Source: Diplonema papillatum
Taxonomy: Eukaryota; Euglenozoa; Diplonemea; Diplonemida; Diplonemidae
Reading direction: 5' to 3'
NCBI GenBank assembly: GCA_030068145.1
Contig: JAPJBO010000038.1
Coordinates: 237,001 to 301,000, forward strand
DNA: 64,000 nt
Positions within the stretch are counted from its first letter, which is position 1. Every line of letters begins with the position of its first letter. Positions 32,947 to 44,336 of the stretch are shown here, in pieces. Both the position numbers and the translations under genes were made by a program. The notes beneath the pieces are model-generated. The model saw nothing but the letters and a program-made list of their open reading frames with translations, was not told the DNA's origin and made no database searches.

Positions 32947-34187
32947 ATTATGTAGAACGCGGTGGTGCAAACGCGGTCGTGAAAAAGTGACGATAACACA
33001 GTACAAAGCTGCAGCCCGCGCGAAGAAGCACAGGTCAATCGGTCGACGTAGGCGCCAGGCCTCCACGAGGGACTGGAGAAAGATCTCGATGGTCAACAAA
33101 AGCTTGCCTGACGGCCTTAGATCTACATCTAAAATGACACCTCAAATACAAAATGTGAGAATAAAAAAGCAAATAAAAGGTCGAAAGACACCACAATCTG
33201 TACGTCCCACGGGATCGTCGGAACACACAATACACGGTCGACAGACAACGTTCACCGTCGGAAACTCAAAAAAAATCTACGCATTTCTTTGCATGCAATC
33301 AAGGCCAGCCCCGCCTGTTCGTTCCCCGGGACCGGCGGTAGCACACACGGAGGGTCTCCGGTCCTCATGGTTTTGCCCCCCGGTTCCGTCACCACCCTTC
33401 CTCTCTTTTTATACGAAAGAAGAAGAAGAAGAAGAAGAAAAAGAAAAGGCCGCTCCTGGTCCAGGAACGTGACGGTCAACCACAGCTTGCAAAGCTTGAG
33501 TCGGAGGCAGCACAGTGCCACAACCCCGTCCCCTCTGCCCTGTGGCTGACCGTCTCGACGAGCTTGTGTTCAGCGCAAGCGCCAAGCCCCAAGGTGCGCC
33601 ACGCCTTAATGCTTTAGTTTGGGAAATCGGTAGCCACTTGACCCGGCTCTGCAGTACCGCCGAACACGTGAAGCTTGGCTCCCGTGTAGCAGGCTTTCCC
33701 TGGTACCTTTTCCTCTCTTTTTATACGAAAAGAAAATATACAAACAACTCAATGAACGCCGTCACAGGCAACTGACTGAGCGAATATCGACAAAAAAGGA
33801 AAACTAAAGTGAGATCTCCCACTGTAGAAATTTCAGGAAAATAAACGAATCGCCGGTACCAAACACCAAACATAACACCAGCAAGCAACCTCCCAGCAAA
33901 CACCAAAACACGCCGACATGCAGTTGTCGGGTGATTCCCGTCGGTGGCAAGCACACCAGAATGCTTTGTCGTTCCGCCTTCGACTTTGTGTCACACACGA
34001 TAGCAAGGGTGAAGCAGGATACTCCGACGCCAGTAGAAGAAGGAAGTCAGACACAGCCCAAGCCCGCTTGCCGGGCCGTCGACGGTGGTCTTTTTCAGGC
34101 CATTTTGACCCCAAATACTCAGGTTTGCTCAGAAACTGCCCAGTCAAAAGACCGGCAACAAATCAGTTAAAAACTGCCCAGTCAAAT
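32947..34187. other. no gene recognised; fragments of dispersed repeats
   Basis: 33500-33620 matches 8260-8375. 33672-33704 is the reverse complement of the last 33 bases of the window (TGGCTCCCGTGTAGCAGG and on). A GAA/AGA run lies at 33416-33450. Frames have no domains. Confidence 0.4.
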
Positions 34188-34328
34188 AAGCCGATCCATC
34201 GGGATCTCCTTTGAACTTGATGCATTGCATCGAATTGCCTGCCGCTGTTTATCACAACGAATCACGGTCCACCACGGTCTATCAGGTCCATCCGCATCCC
34301 CTAGAGCTGTATAGAATTGCCTCGGGCT
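34188..34328. mobile_element. MITE family C, partial copy 4
   Basis: Left end AAGCCGATCCATC and the body (GCATCGAATTGCCTGCCGCT, GAATCACGGTCCACCACGGT) are present; the right end is missing or too divergent. Confidence 0.6.
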
Positions 34329-35291
34329 GTATTCTTCGGCGTGCTCTCGAAACAGCTAAGCTCCCCCCCCCCGGGAAGTGTTCTGTCTGAACATGATACT
34401 AAACTTCCCCCCCCGGGTATTTCATTGGGGGGCTCAGGGCCACATTCATTGCGAATGTGTTCGTGGTGTTGGCCGCAGGAGTCTTTTTTGGCAAGCCAAA
34501 GAAAGTAAAAGAGTGAAAGAGTACGCACAGCAGTGTGTAGAAAAGAGAACGAGTGTAGAAGAACGGAGGTAGCACAAACTACCAGACCAGCGGAGGCCAC
34601 CGCAAAAAGATTTCTTACCCTTTCGGAAAGGCCCTTTCCTTATCCCTCAAAACCCCGGATTTTCAAGCGAACTTTAACTCTAAAACCAGCACCAATAACA
34701 ACGACCCCCCGGGTATTTCGTTGACCGCACTACCCTGAGCCCAAATCCTGGACGTGGTTTCGGTGGCAAAAATTGCAAATGATCAAATGATCAGGATCAG
34801 AAGGCCCTACTTGGGCGGTTCAGTTTCCTCACACATTGCATTGTGGCTTAAAAAAAAAAAGAAAACACAAAAGAACAAACTAAGGTCGCAAGACACCAAA
34901 CTGATCGTCCTTCGGGATCGACGGTAACACAAAAAGCACTGCTCAGAAGCCGGAGGCGGGAGTAGTTGAGTTGCAGCTCTTGACAAAGATGGATGGAAAA
35001 AAGAAGGTGTTTTTATTCTTCGCTTTTTCTCACAAACGGGGGGGGGTCGGTCCTGCTTTTGGCTTTGTAGGTTCTCCCGGCTCCCCAATTCGTGGTTAGC
35101 ACAAACTCAAGAGGTCTAGTCAACTATTCCCTGCAGTATTGGCATACTTTCAATCAAAAAAAAAGTGGAGCCTAAAAAAGCGGGCGCCGTACCCGCTTTT
35201 CGAGTGTGACTCGGGTACACCTCTTTTAACTCCACCGCTTGCGGGGCCGGGCTCCACACGTGCGAGTTCACGCAGAGCGCCGAGAACTAAC
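34329..35291. other. no gene; one K module
   Basis: A K module copy lies at 34645-34686 (CCCCGGATTTTCAAGCGAAC then TTTAACTCTAAAA). Otherwise only short frames are seen. Confidence 0.4.
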
Positions 35292-35885
35292 ATACCGTAA
35301 TTGGAATAATGTTGAGCTGGTCTACTAGGTGTCATGGAGGGGCCTTCACGTGGCGACACTGTTGCCCGCACCTTAATTGAGTCGCGGTCGCGATCCCCCA
35401 ACCGCCAGCATCATGTACTTGATGCGACGCGGAACAAGTGCTGACAGCACCGCCCGGCGAATAGAGGGCCACAAAAGTGGCAAATCGACCGGTCGGGGGG
35501 TGCTTAGCAGCCTGTTGCCTGATGGCTGAGTGCACAACTAGCAGGGCTGCATCCTCGTGTTGTAGCCGTGTTGTGTGTAAGGCTTCGTGCGGGGCTGGTC
35601 AACCCCCTCATCACAGTAGGCGCAAACTTTCTCGACAGTGATTGGACAGTCGGGATGCCGGGGGCGGGTCTCCATGAAGAAGAGAAAAGTAAAGACCTGC
35701 CCCCTCGGTACGTATCCAGATCGAGGCACACAGTTGTGGTGCCGGCTTTCGCTTCCATTTTCAGGCTAGGTATACTCATCAACTACCAAGTACGCTGTCC
35801 ACCGTAATTGGATCAATGTTGAACCGGGTAAAACCTGGGGCACCCCCAAAAATGGGGCTGGGTGCTCCAGGTATTACCCGGTTCG
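35292..35885. repeat. dispersed repeat I with hairpin end
   Basis: The left motif CCGTAATTGGAATAATGTTG recurs at 35803 (CCGTAATTGGATCAATGTTG) and in altered form near 46461. From 35826 a 25-bp stem, beginning GAACCGGGTAAAACC and mirrored by GGTATTACCCGGTTC, folds over CCAAAAATGGGG. The stretch 35753-35803 also recurs inverted at 57465-57515. Confidence 0.5.
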
Positions 35886-36374
35886 GCATTTTTGTTTTTC
35901 GGGGTTTGCGTCGTTGCGACTTTGCGTACTTTGCAGAACATCGCGACCCTTAGATGCCGCTGTCATAGCAGGCGCAGCTTGTGCTGAACGTGCAATCGGA
36001 CGACACTCACGCCGGAGCGAGAAGCAATCTGGAGTTTTATGTCAGCTAAATCCGACCAAAGCCTTCGTGGGCTTCGCCCTCGACACAACAACAGGTGTAG
36101 TTCTCGTTCGGGAGCGAACCCAAAGGTTCTCCGACGACAGCAAGTGTCAGATGCGCCCACTTATTTTTTCGCGAGCTACGAGGGCGCAAACCTTATCCTT
36201 TTCCCCCGTCTCTTTTCCATTCTTGCATATCAGGCCTGCATGCCCCATCAAAAGCAATCGAAAAGAAAACAAAAGAGCGTTTTACCACCTTGCGCGGTGG
36301 CACGGGATGTTTGCAGCCGCTGCTAAACATCAGTGCATGCTAATCCATGTGGTTCATGTACTTAAAAGAACTCA
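35886..36374. other. no gene recognised
   Basis: Short frames only. The last ~45 bases before 36375 are the dispersed motif also found at 29478-29523, so the next frame begins at a repeat junction. Confidence 0.4.
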
Positions 36375-36953
36375 ATGCTAAACATTGACGTCGTCACGTC
36401 GTTCCTGCGAGGTGGGGTGCGGGTCTGCGTCGTGACGTCGGCCACCGACCCCCCGTTCCGCGTGCTGCAGCGGGATGAGGCACCCGACCTCCGGGTGAAT
36501 CCCTTCGACGGAGGGGAGATGCCGAGGGAGCGGCGCAGGCGGCTCGCTGCCAGCCCCAGCGGGAAGCGGCGGATGCGGCTGCCGGCGCCGGAGGAAGACG
36601 AGCCGCAGCCAGCAGCCCCGCCGGCGGCCCCGCCAGCAGCGCCAGCAGCCCCGCCAGCAGCCCCGCCAGCGGCCCCACCAGCGGCCCCGCCAGCGGCCCC
36701 GCCAGCGGCCCCGCCAGCGGACGCGGCAGCGCAGAAGAAGAGGAAGACGCCGGAGCCGGCAGGGGACGGGCCGGCTCCCGCGGGAAGCGACGCCCGGATG
36801 GACGGTGCAGAGCACGTCCACGCCTTCGGGACCCCCACGAAGGCCGCAGCCGGCTACACCTGCGGCGTGTGTAGGAAGAAGAAGGCGAAGGGTCAGCTTC
36901 GCTTGGAATGCGAGGGCTGCGACGTCAGCGCGTGCAAGACTTGCACGAGCTGA
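36375..36953 (+). CDS. Pro/Ala-rich protein with C-terminal Cys zinc finger (192 aa)
   Basis: The frame from the ATG at 36375 is GC-rich from about 36388. It holds a basic stretch (PRERRRRLAASPSGKRRMR, a likely nuclear signal), about a dozen PPA/PAA repeats (residues ~80-118), a second basic stretch (KKRKTPEP) and a C-terminal Cx2C-x12-Cx2C-x4-Cx2C cluster (YTCGVCRKKK, CEGC, ACKTC). The cluster resembles both ZZ-type fingers and the zinc-binding tail of piggyBac transposases. The first residues come from a dispersed repeat, so the original N-terminus was probably lost. It could be the tail of a transposase, or an ORF1 of the LINE that starts 250 bp downstream in another frame. Confidence 0.5.
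   Translation: MLNIDVVTSFLRGGVRVCVVTSATDPPFRVLQRDEAPDLRVNPFDGGEMPRERRRRLAASPSGKRRMRLPAPEEDEPQPAAPPAAPPAAPAAPPAAPPAAPPAAPPAAPPAAPPADAAAQKKRKTPEPAGDGPAPAGSDARMDGAEHVHAFGTPTKAAAGYTCGVCRKKKAKGQLRLECEGCDVSACKTCTS
36617..36722 (+). repeat. coding repeat, CCAGCGGCCCCG type
   Basis: Short GC-rich tandem units encode Pro-Pro-Ala-Ala. The last units are nearly identical, which suggests slippage. Confidence 0.85.
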
Positions 36954-37207
36954 CTACCTCCACAGCCCGCACCCGGCGCCAGTGGCCCCGCCAGCCCATT
37001 ACGGGTTGCCCTGCGCGCGAGGCCCTCGTTCGGGCTGCCGAGTCCTAGCACCCCTGCTAGGCAGTTCGATCACGCAGAGACGGAAAAAGAGAATTCCTGC
37101 TCCTCCTCTTTTCCCCTCCCTCTCTCTCACGGCGCGCCTGGTTTCAATCGCCCGGGAGTGATACCCCGAGGGCCCGGTTTTGCGCACAAACAATCCCCCT
37201 ACAATAG
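36954..37207 (+). other. region between zinc-finger frame and LINE frame
   Basis: No frame of note. It ends with a stop (TAG, 37205) in the frame of the LINE polyprotein just before its open region. It may hold the 5' end or a remnant of the LINE leader. Confidence 0.4.
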
Positions 37208-40200
37208 CCAGTGTGCCCGGCCCTTGCCGAGGGCCCCCCCGCCAGGGTGGAGGGACCCATCCCGGGGCTAAGTTTCCAGGCGATCCCTCGGGATCTTCTG
37301 GATAGACTGAGCCGAGCACCCGAGCTCAACCCGGAAGCCCCATGGGGAAGGCTGGGGGGTGGACACAGCAGGGAAACCCAGCAGTGGGGGCACGCCTATC
37401 GACTAGGTGAACCCCCGATCAGACTGGAACGGGGTATCCCCGAGGGGCCCCTGAAAGAAGCGGCGGATCTCATACGTGACCGCCTTGGGTGGGAACCGGA
37501 CCAGTTGCTGGCCAACTGGTACCGGAGGGGAGTGGGGATCAACCCCCACAGAGACCAGAGAGAACTGGGTCCGAGGGTAGCGACCATATCGCTCTTGAGC
37601 GACACGGTCATGGAATGGGAGAGGGGGAGCCGGAGACTGAGAACCCCTCTGCCGGTCGGCACACTGTGCCACATGGAAGGCGAGGCCAGGAACCTGTGGA
37701 CGCACGGGATTCGTCCCGATGATGTCGCACGCGACCGGGTCTCGCTGACCTACAGGGCCGTGCGCGAGGCCGCCTCCCAAAGTTTGCAAGGCCGGGACAC
37801 CCCGCAAGAAGCTCCCATACCCCCCCCGCCCAGCCCTCAGGCATCCACTGCACCCCCCCAACATCAGTCCAGCCCCGCGCCACGGACACTTTTGCTTCAT
37901 CACCAAAGAACTCTACAATCAATCAAAGAATCAGCAAGACAGCGGCTGATAACCGCGGGGGACGTCGAACAAAACCCTGGTCCCGGCCGCGCGGAGATGA
38001 GGTTCGCGACGTTAAACGTAACCAACCTACTACAGTATCTCCCAGCGGCCGACGCGGTGGAAGCGGATCTTCTCTGCTGCCAGGAGGTGACACTCCTTCC
38101 GTGCAAACGGGTGCAGGCGGAGGAATACCTGCGGAAATGGTGCTGCCACTGGGGTCTGCCACCACCCGGAAGACTCTGTAGGAACTCCGGTAGTCGCTCG
38201 ACGATGAACGCCGCGAACGGAGGGCTCTCCACTCTAGTACTGAGACCGATACCGGCGTACGATACGATGACGGCGCTCGCGCACGCAGCAATACGGTCCC
38301 CGGACCGAGTGAGCCATACGGTAGTAGCAACAGGGGCCGGCAACACGTTCGTGCACGTGTTCAATGTCTACTGCCCTTCCGGAAACGGGAGGGCGGAGAG
38401 CGAGGAGCGTGAGGACATGCTGGAGAAGATCCTCTTCGCAGCGGCGGATAGCCTCGGTGACGTCCCCATAATGGTGATGGGTGACCTGAACACGGAAGAA
38501 GACCGGTCCCCTGTACTGCGGAAGGCACTAAGGAATGGATGGTCCGACGCAGCGGAACTGCACCATGCGCGTACCGGTGACACACCACCACCACCGACCT
38601 TTACCAACGCCCGGACATCGGGCACGAGGATCGACCGCATACTCCTCAACCGAATAACGACGGGAGCTTTCCGCCAATGCGTCACCACCGCGGTGAACGT
38701 GCCGGGACACCGGCTCGTGACAATGACCCTGGACATTGCGGCGCTGCGCCAAATCGTGTGGCGATTTAAAGTACCGCGGGAAATCTCTACGGAGGGGGGA
38801 CCCAAGTGGGGCCTCTCGGACACAGAAGCTTACAGGGAAGCCGTACAGAGACTGGCCAACTCCGATTTCGCAGAACGGCTGGCAGCACAGCGAGTGGAAG
38901 AGGCCTGGCTCGAGTGGTCACGAGTCAGTGAGCAGTACTTGCAGGATGCCTTCGGAATCCCTGCGGAAGAAAGGGGAAGAAGTACAGGACGGGGGATAAA
39001 GACGTCACCTAAAAGAGTCTGCATCACGGCAAGCACTGCGAGCGACGGGTCGGGGGCGGCGAACAGCAGACAGCTACGGCTCCGGAAGGCCATCCACAGG
39101 ATGGAACGCATCTGCAGCTACCTTGCGCAACGGCGCGGGCCGGAGGCAGTTCCGCATGAGGTATCCCGTTGCTGGCAGAACAGCAGGCGGCTGGCACAGG
39201 CGTGCATGAAAGATGGCCAAGGGACAGAAGGATTCCCGGATCATGAGGAGGCGAAGCAGCTTCTCACGGCATTGCGGGAAGAGACGAGCAGGCTCGGAAA
39301 GGAAGGATCGGCGGCCAGGTTTACGAAATACCGAGACAAGCTGAACGAGAGGGCCGATGCGAGCAGACGATGTCTGACAACCATCTGCGCCGGACGCGCT
39401 GAGCCGTCGGGGGTGTTGCGAAAGGGGGCGGGAGTGACTGCAAATGTTGACGAGATGGACGAGGTGCTGAACACTGCGTGGGACCCTATCCTGCGTAAGT
39501 ACAAGGACGGGCCAGAGCCGGAGTACGAGCCGTTTCGGGATCGGTTCCGGGATCACATCGGCCCACATATGATGGAAGCCGGAACAATCACGGGGGAGGA
39601 GCTGCGAATTCTGCTGAGGAAGAAGCCGAAGAAAAGCGCGTCAGGGGTGGATGGCTGGCGTATGGCTGAACTGCGGGAGTTGCCGCTCCCCCTGCTGAAT
39701 GCACTTGCAGACGTCATGAACCTGGTCGAAACAACTGGAGACTGGCCGGCAAGCATGACAACTGCGCTGGTGTCGATGGTGCCGAAGGATGAGAGTCAAG
39801 ACCCGCTGCACACAAGACCGATAACCGTCACATCCGCCGTGTACCGCTTATGGGCCTGCCGCAGGCTGGCGGACATAGTTCTGTGGCAAGAGGAATGGAT
39901 CGAAGAAGGACGGAAAGGCTTTCGACCGGGTCACCGGATCGAGGACGTCTTGATGGAAATTGGGCTCGAGATGGAGGACGCCTTGTTGGACGGGGAGCCG
40001 CTCTACGGTGTGGCGCTGGACTTCCGGAAATGCTTCGACATGGTCCCGCAAGAGATAGTACTGCGCTTAGCCGAGGACTTAGGATTGCACAATCGGGTTC
40101 TCAAGCCGCTGAGGGCTATCTACAGACTGCTCGCGAGACGCTTCAAGCTACCATTAGGGGTGGGCAGGGAGTTCAGTGTGACCAACGGTATCCTTCAAGG

Positions 40201-40252
40201 GTGCCCTGTATCCGTCATACTCATCAATGCCCTGCTGTCGGTAAAACAATGA
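37208..40252 (+). mobile_element. LINE: AlkB-like domain, 2A peptide, AP endonuclease, truncated RT
   Basis: Open frame of ~1013 codons, counted here from the GTG at 37211. Residues ~20-185 look like an AlkB-type Fe(II)/2-oxoglutarate dioxygenase: NPHRDQ gives His113 and Asp115, LWTHGI gives His165, and RVSLTYR gives two arginines. A Pro-rich linker follows, then DVEQNPGP (residues 251-258), a perfect 2A ribosome-skipping motif. The AP endonuclease spans ~262-520 (ATLNVTNL, CCQEV, VYCPSGN, MGDLNTE, GTRIDRIL, GHRLVTM). The reverse transcriptase begins near 800 (ASGVDGWRM, RPITVTS) and has motif A (YGVALDFRKCFDMVP) and motif B (NGILQGCPVSV). Homology stops about eight codons later, before the YxDD box, so the copy is truncated at the 3' side and cannot move itself. 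No in-frame ATG precedes the AlkB metal site; the first is at residue 134. The family clade was not determined. Confidence 0.85.
37961..37984 (+). other. 2A ribosome-skipping site in the LINE
   Basis: Encodes DVEQNPGP, which fits the D-V/I-E-x-N-P-G-P consensus. In known 2A peptides translation skips the bond between the last Gly and Pro. Here this would separate the AlkB-like part from the endonuclease and reverse transcriptase. N-terminal 2A sequences are known in trypanosome and sea-urchin LINEs. Confidence 0.9.
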
Positions 40253-40428
40253 GGCGCGGTGTTTGGTTGTATGTAGGAGAGGTTGGCCTGTTGTGAACCT
40301 GATACCTCCTCCCAAACACGCTGCCAGCGTTCGATTTCGAGTGCAAATTCAAAATAACGCCGTCACAGGCAACTGACTGAGCGAATACCGCCGGAAACAC
40401 GAAATAGAGACCAGTCGGTTTACATAAG
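40253..40428. other. short spacer with dispersed repeat
   Basis: Contains ACGCCGTCACAGGCAACTGA (near 40362), also seen near 28632 and 33757. No gene. Confidence 0.4.
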
Positions 40429-40696
40429 CGCCAGCTTGGAAGGAAATGCTGCCCGACAAAGAACCGAAGGGATCCCAAGTTCTGTAACTACCGAACCACG
40501 TGTTGAACGGACGTGCGGTCATGCGGGTCTACCCCAACACGACAAATCACACAAACACAGGTAAAAAGTCCTGAGTGAGAAAACAACACACGGTGGTGTA
40601 AGCGAAGAACAATTCAGATTGTGTTTGTATTGTTTTCCCCTCTACCTCTATATTTCCCCCCTTCCATTCGGAGTCGAAGCAGCTACGTCGAGTAGT
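40429..40696. mobile_element. MITE family A', copy 2
   Basis: Left GCGCCAGCTTGGAAGGAAAT; right AGCAGCTACGTCGAGTAGTT. The body CATGCGGGTCTACCCC and AACAACACACGGTGGTGTAA matches 31725-31985. The left inverted repeat has a short deletion. Confidence 0.7.
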
Positions 40697-40894
40697 TCTG
40701 TCCTCAAAGGGATTTCCGTCCGGGTATACACGGAACGGGTGGTGCATTTACACGTCGTTTTCACACACAAGCTCCCAGACGACCGTTTACTCTTTACCTG
40801 CCGACACAACCTGGTGAACGCTTGCTCGCTAGAGTCGGAGTTTGGCGTCCAGACTTCCTTCCTTTTTTTTTTTTAACAGTACATCTGTACTGAC

Positions 40895-41079
40895 GGGAAC
40901 ATTTCAGGAACAACGGTTGCACATGAAAGAGAAAACGAAGCCAACGAAAAAGTGCTAATACAGGAACCCCCCCCGAAGAACAAGAAACTTTTGCCTTATC
41001 ATTTCATCCCTTTGGTCAGTTGATGCTGATCGTCTGTTGCTTCGTTTATCAGTGCAAGCCCCAACTCCGCAAATGTTCC
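40895..41079. mobile_element. MITE family B, copy 2
   Basis: Ends GGGAACATTTCAGGA and TCCGCAAATGTTCC, each with one change from copy 1. The body is close to copy 1 but shorter. A family A copy starts three bases later. Confidence 0.75.
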
Positions 41080-41081
41080 TC

Positions 41082-41307
41082 AGCACCCGCTTTGTAGGAA
41101 ATACTTGAGGAGACTGCCAGTTGCGAAATCTCAAAAGCCGATGACTCCCCACTATCGCTACAATATCAAAAATCTCAAAGGAGGTAGATGTGCTGTAGCC
41201 TTTGATGGCAGATTCGTATGGGTCTGCCTTTTGTGGCGGCGTAAGCGTTCAACGAAAGACCACTTTGTAGTGTAGAAATGAGCACAAGCCAGTCCCTCGA
41301 GTATTTT
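41082..41307. mobile_element. MITE family A, copy 4
   Basis: AAATACTTGAGGAGACTGCC at left and GCCAGTCCCTCGAGTATTT at right, with compensating differences between the ends. The body is partly rearranged. Confidence 0.7.
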
Positions 41308-42174
41308 TTTTAACCACATGCAATGTGTGAGGAAACTGAACCGCCGGAGAGAGTAGGATCCTCTGACCACGATCAACTGCCACAATAAACCCGGCCACGT
41401 TTTGAGGTCCGGGTAGTTCGCACACACAACGGAAAAACTCGGAAAAGAAACCTGCGAATGAAACTGGGTAAATACAAGTCGGAAAACGATCAACCGACAC
41501 GCACAAACAAAACAAGAAGCACCTGTCATAATTGTGCTTTCGTGAGAATACTCGAGGAGATTGGCGGTTGCAAATCATGTACGACACAAATGTGCGTTGC
41601 TAGCAAATGCGAAACCACCAGATAACGGCTTGGTTTTGAGCCAATTGGCCCCGCCCGATAGCTTGTAAAACGTGCTGAGGAACCTCTCCGCAGCAACGCG
41701 GCCGGTCTAAATAAGCCCGCGGTAAGAAGTCGGAGACCAGGCGCACGGGTGTAGTAGTGAGGCAACCGGAATCTCCTTGGAGAGCTTGCACTCCGAGCCG
41801 TCTCTCCATAGGGGAGTTGCTGTCTGTGTGCTCCTGCGGTCCTTTTTTTGCGTGTTTCGTACTTGACCTACAGGTCCACCCCCCACGCACGCCGAGACCG
41901 CCCTTCGGTATACGTTCGTCCAGGGCTTCTCTCACTCCGTTCGCGAAGTTCTTGACCCCGCTCTCTCTCTCTTATTCGTACTGGATCCTTCTCCCCTATT
42001 TTTCAAAGAGTACAGCTGGAACGGTCACGTTTGATCAGGTTAAAACATGGCGACACTGTCACCGAGCCGAACAGCTTCATTGCTGCCTTCTGCATCGCAA
42101 CTCTCGTCTAGGAATCCAATTGCAAAAGAAATGAAGAGATTCGCTGGACATCGTGAACACTACCGGTCTGGAAT
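41308..42174. other. no gene; possible relic of MITE A
   Basis: GAATACTCGAGGAGATTGGC near 41545 looks like an isolated, divergent family A end. Other frames have no domains. Confidence 0.35.
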
Positions 42175-42425
42175 CAGAAGATACAAGAAGAACCACTCCC
42201 CGGATTCCTATTCCATTGCCCCGATCAACTCCTTCGCCACCCCCATTGCTGCTTCGTCAACAAACTCGAGTGCCCTTTTCGCGGGGGTGAAGAGCAGGGA
42301 AAAAGAAAAAAAGGAATAAAAGAAAAGCAACCCACCCTCTCTTGTCTCTAGCTGCCAAGAGGCTGCGACTCAACTGTTCCTTGCAGCCTCTTCTTGCTTT
42401 TACTTTCTGCAAGAGTCACATGGGT
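42175..42425 (+). repeat. dispersed repeat L, copy 2
   Basis: Counterpart of 17170-17440; shares AGATACAAGAAGAACC and TCTGCAAGAGTCACA in the same order. Confidence 0.55.
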
Positions 42426-42485
42426 GCTACTGCATGGTTAGAATTGGCAGCTAGCTTCTGGACTCATCGCACTCGGTCGGCTTGA

Positions 42486-42770
42486 GGCTTTGGTCGTTGC
42501 ACTCAAGTCTTGGCTTGGGTAATCGAGTTCGCCGTGCCATCCGAAGTAAACATCCATCATCGGAAAGGGAAGGAAAGGGAAGTCAGACAGCAACCCAAAG
42601 ACGAACTACCAGGTACCAGCTATACTCACAACCAGAAGGAAAGAACACCAACCCGCCTTGAACTGTCTACCGTAGACACAGAACACGGATCCTTAAAACT
42701 CGAAACAGTTTAGAAACCTGATAACTTGCTCACTTGCCAATGGGATAGAGTGTGCCTGTTGACCACGTCA
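42486..42770 (+). repeat. dispersed repeat M, copy 2
   Basis: Counterpart of 10481-10660. Contains an additional ~90-bp internal stretch near 42590-42715. Confidence 0.55.
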
Positions 42771-44113
42771 ATAGGACTCCGTTGGAGTTGTTTGCGATGA
42801 TGATGATGGCTACTACTTGTTCGTTTAACGGCTTTTGTTTTACGTAAGTTGTTTCACTCAATGGGTTTCAGTTCACATAAATTGTTTCGTTTAACGGGTT
42901 TCGGTTCTCGTCGGGTACGTCGGGTTATCGGTTATCGGTACGGGGGATACCTGTTCTCAGGCTAGTTCTTTGAGAACGGGGTTTTTCTGTTTTGTTTTGT
43001 TACGTCACGGTACGGAACGTAATCTGCTCCTCCTACGTGCAGGGGTTCCTTTCCACTGTTTACCCCTTTGAACTAGGGGTTGGTGATGGCTATCTGGCGC
43101 ATTCCTCAGACGGGTGTCCATCCCCGAACGCTTGGCTTTCTGAGTGAGACGGTTTTTGGTTTGTTTGTTTTGTTATGGCAGAGCCTGCTCGGTCGTTCAC
43201 GATTGGTTACGTTCCGGCGAACTAGGGGTTTCTTGTGCCACCTGATTACTTCCTGTTGGGCTAGGAGTTGCTTCCGGAAGTCCATCCCCGAACGCCTGGA
43301 AAGTGTCATCTGTGTGATTCGAATCGTCGCCAGCTGTTTAGGTGTCCCCCACGGCGGCGTTCTGTTCTGTTTGGCGGAACGTTTACTGCAGCCTAGGCGT
43401 GGATAGACGGCCTATCTTCTGAGCAACGTACAGGGGTTCCGTGTGCCCGCTGTTTACTCCGTCGTTTGTTTGGTCCACCTAGTATTGTCTTGCGGTCGTT
43501 CCCGGGATACAGAACTTCCAACCTACCTCCAAGGAATCGAAGCTACCGGTTGCTTCAGGGAGCTCACCCCCAACGCCTGGAAAGTTCGTCAGCAAGGAAT
43601 AGATCCTACGACCTCTGGGTAGTACGCAGGCGCCTGAAATCGCTCGAGTCCGTGAACATGAGCAATGTTCTGGATAGAAAAGCGGAGCAGCTCGCTAAAT
43701 TTAGAGAGCTACATTTGAGACTTTTAAAACTCGTCTAATCTGTAAGACTCTTTTTTTGACGTCGCTTCTTGAAGAGATTACTTGCAAGGCCACCACTACT
43801 CTTTCCGTTCATCGAGCACAGGTCTTGATGCGAGGGGTTTATCCGAGCCTTCTGAATACCAGCAGTACGCTGATGCCCAGCAAACTGGGCCACCTTGCAA
43901 CCCGGATCCAACTGCGAGCTTTTTAACAGCAGCATTCATATACGCAATTGCTGCTGAAATCCTCAATGCGGCGGGATGCCGTCTGCTGGCTGAGTACGAG
44001 TCGCTGGTAGGAGCCGCGGGCCAGCTCGGGCCGGACCAGGGGGTCAGCGAGCAGCAGACGTCGCCCGGCGAGGCCCTCGTCGCCGGTGGTGATCGGGGTG
44101 CCCGTCGTGGGGC
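42771..44113. other. no gene recognised; GC-rich relic at the end
   Basis: Degenerate TTTAACGGGTTTCGGTT-like motifs lie near 42830-42940. The stretch 43920-44110 is GC-rich and open on both strands, with no recognisable domain, and probably comes from an old coding sequence. Confidence 0.35.
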
Positions 44114-44225
44114 TGAACCACGTGTTGAACGGACGTGAGGTCATACGGGTCTAGCCCTACCCGACAAGACACACAAACACAACAGGTCAAAAGTCCTAAC
44201 AGACGGTGTGTAAGCGAGAACAAAG
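44114..44225. mobile_element. MITE family A', fragment
   Basis: Only the central body is present (ACCACGTGTTGAACGGACGT, GGTCATACGGGTCTAGCCCT, GTGTGTAAGCGAGAACAAAG). Both ends are missing. Confidence 0.6.
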
Positions 44226-44336
44226 TTTCTCAGTAGAACGTGGTGTGCATATGCACCCTGCAGAATCCCCCCCCGAGTCCAGCTGCACCCGCATATGAAC
44301 ACTCTGTTTTTCTGCATACCTACCCCGGTGCACTAG

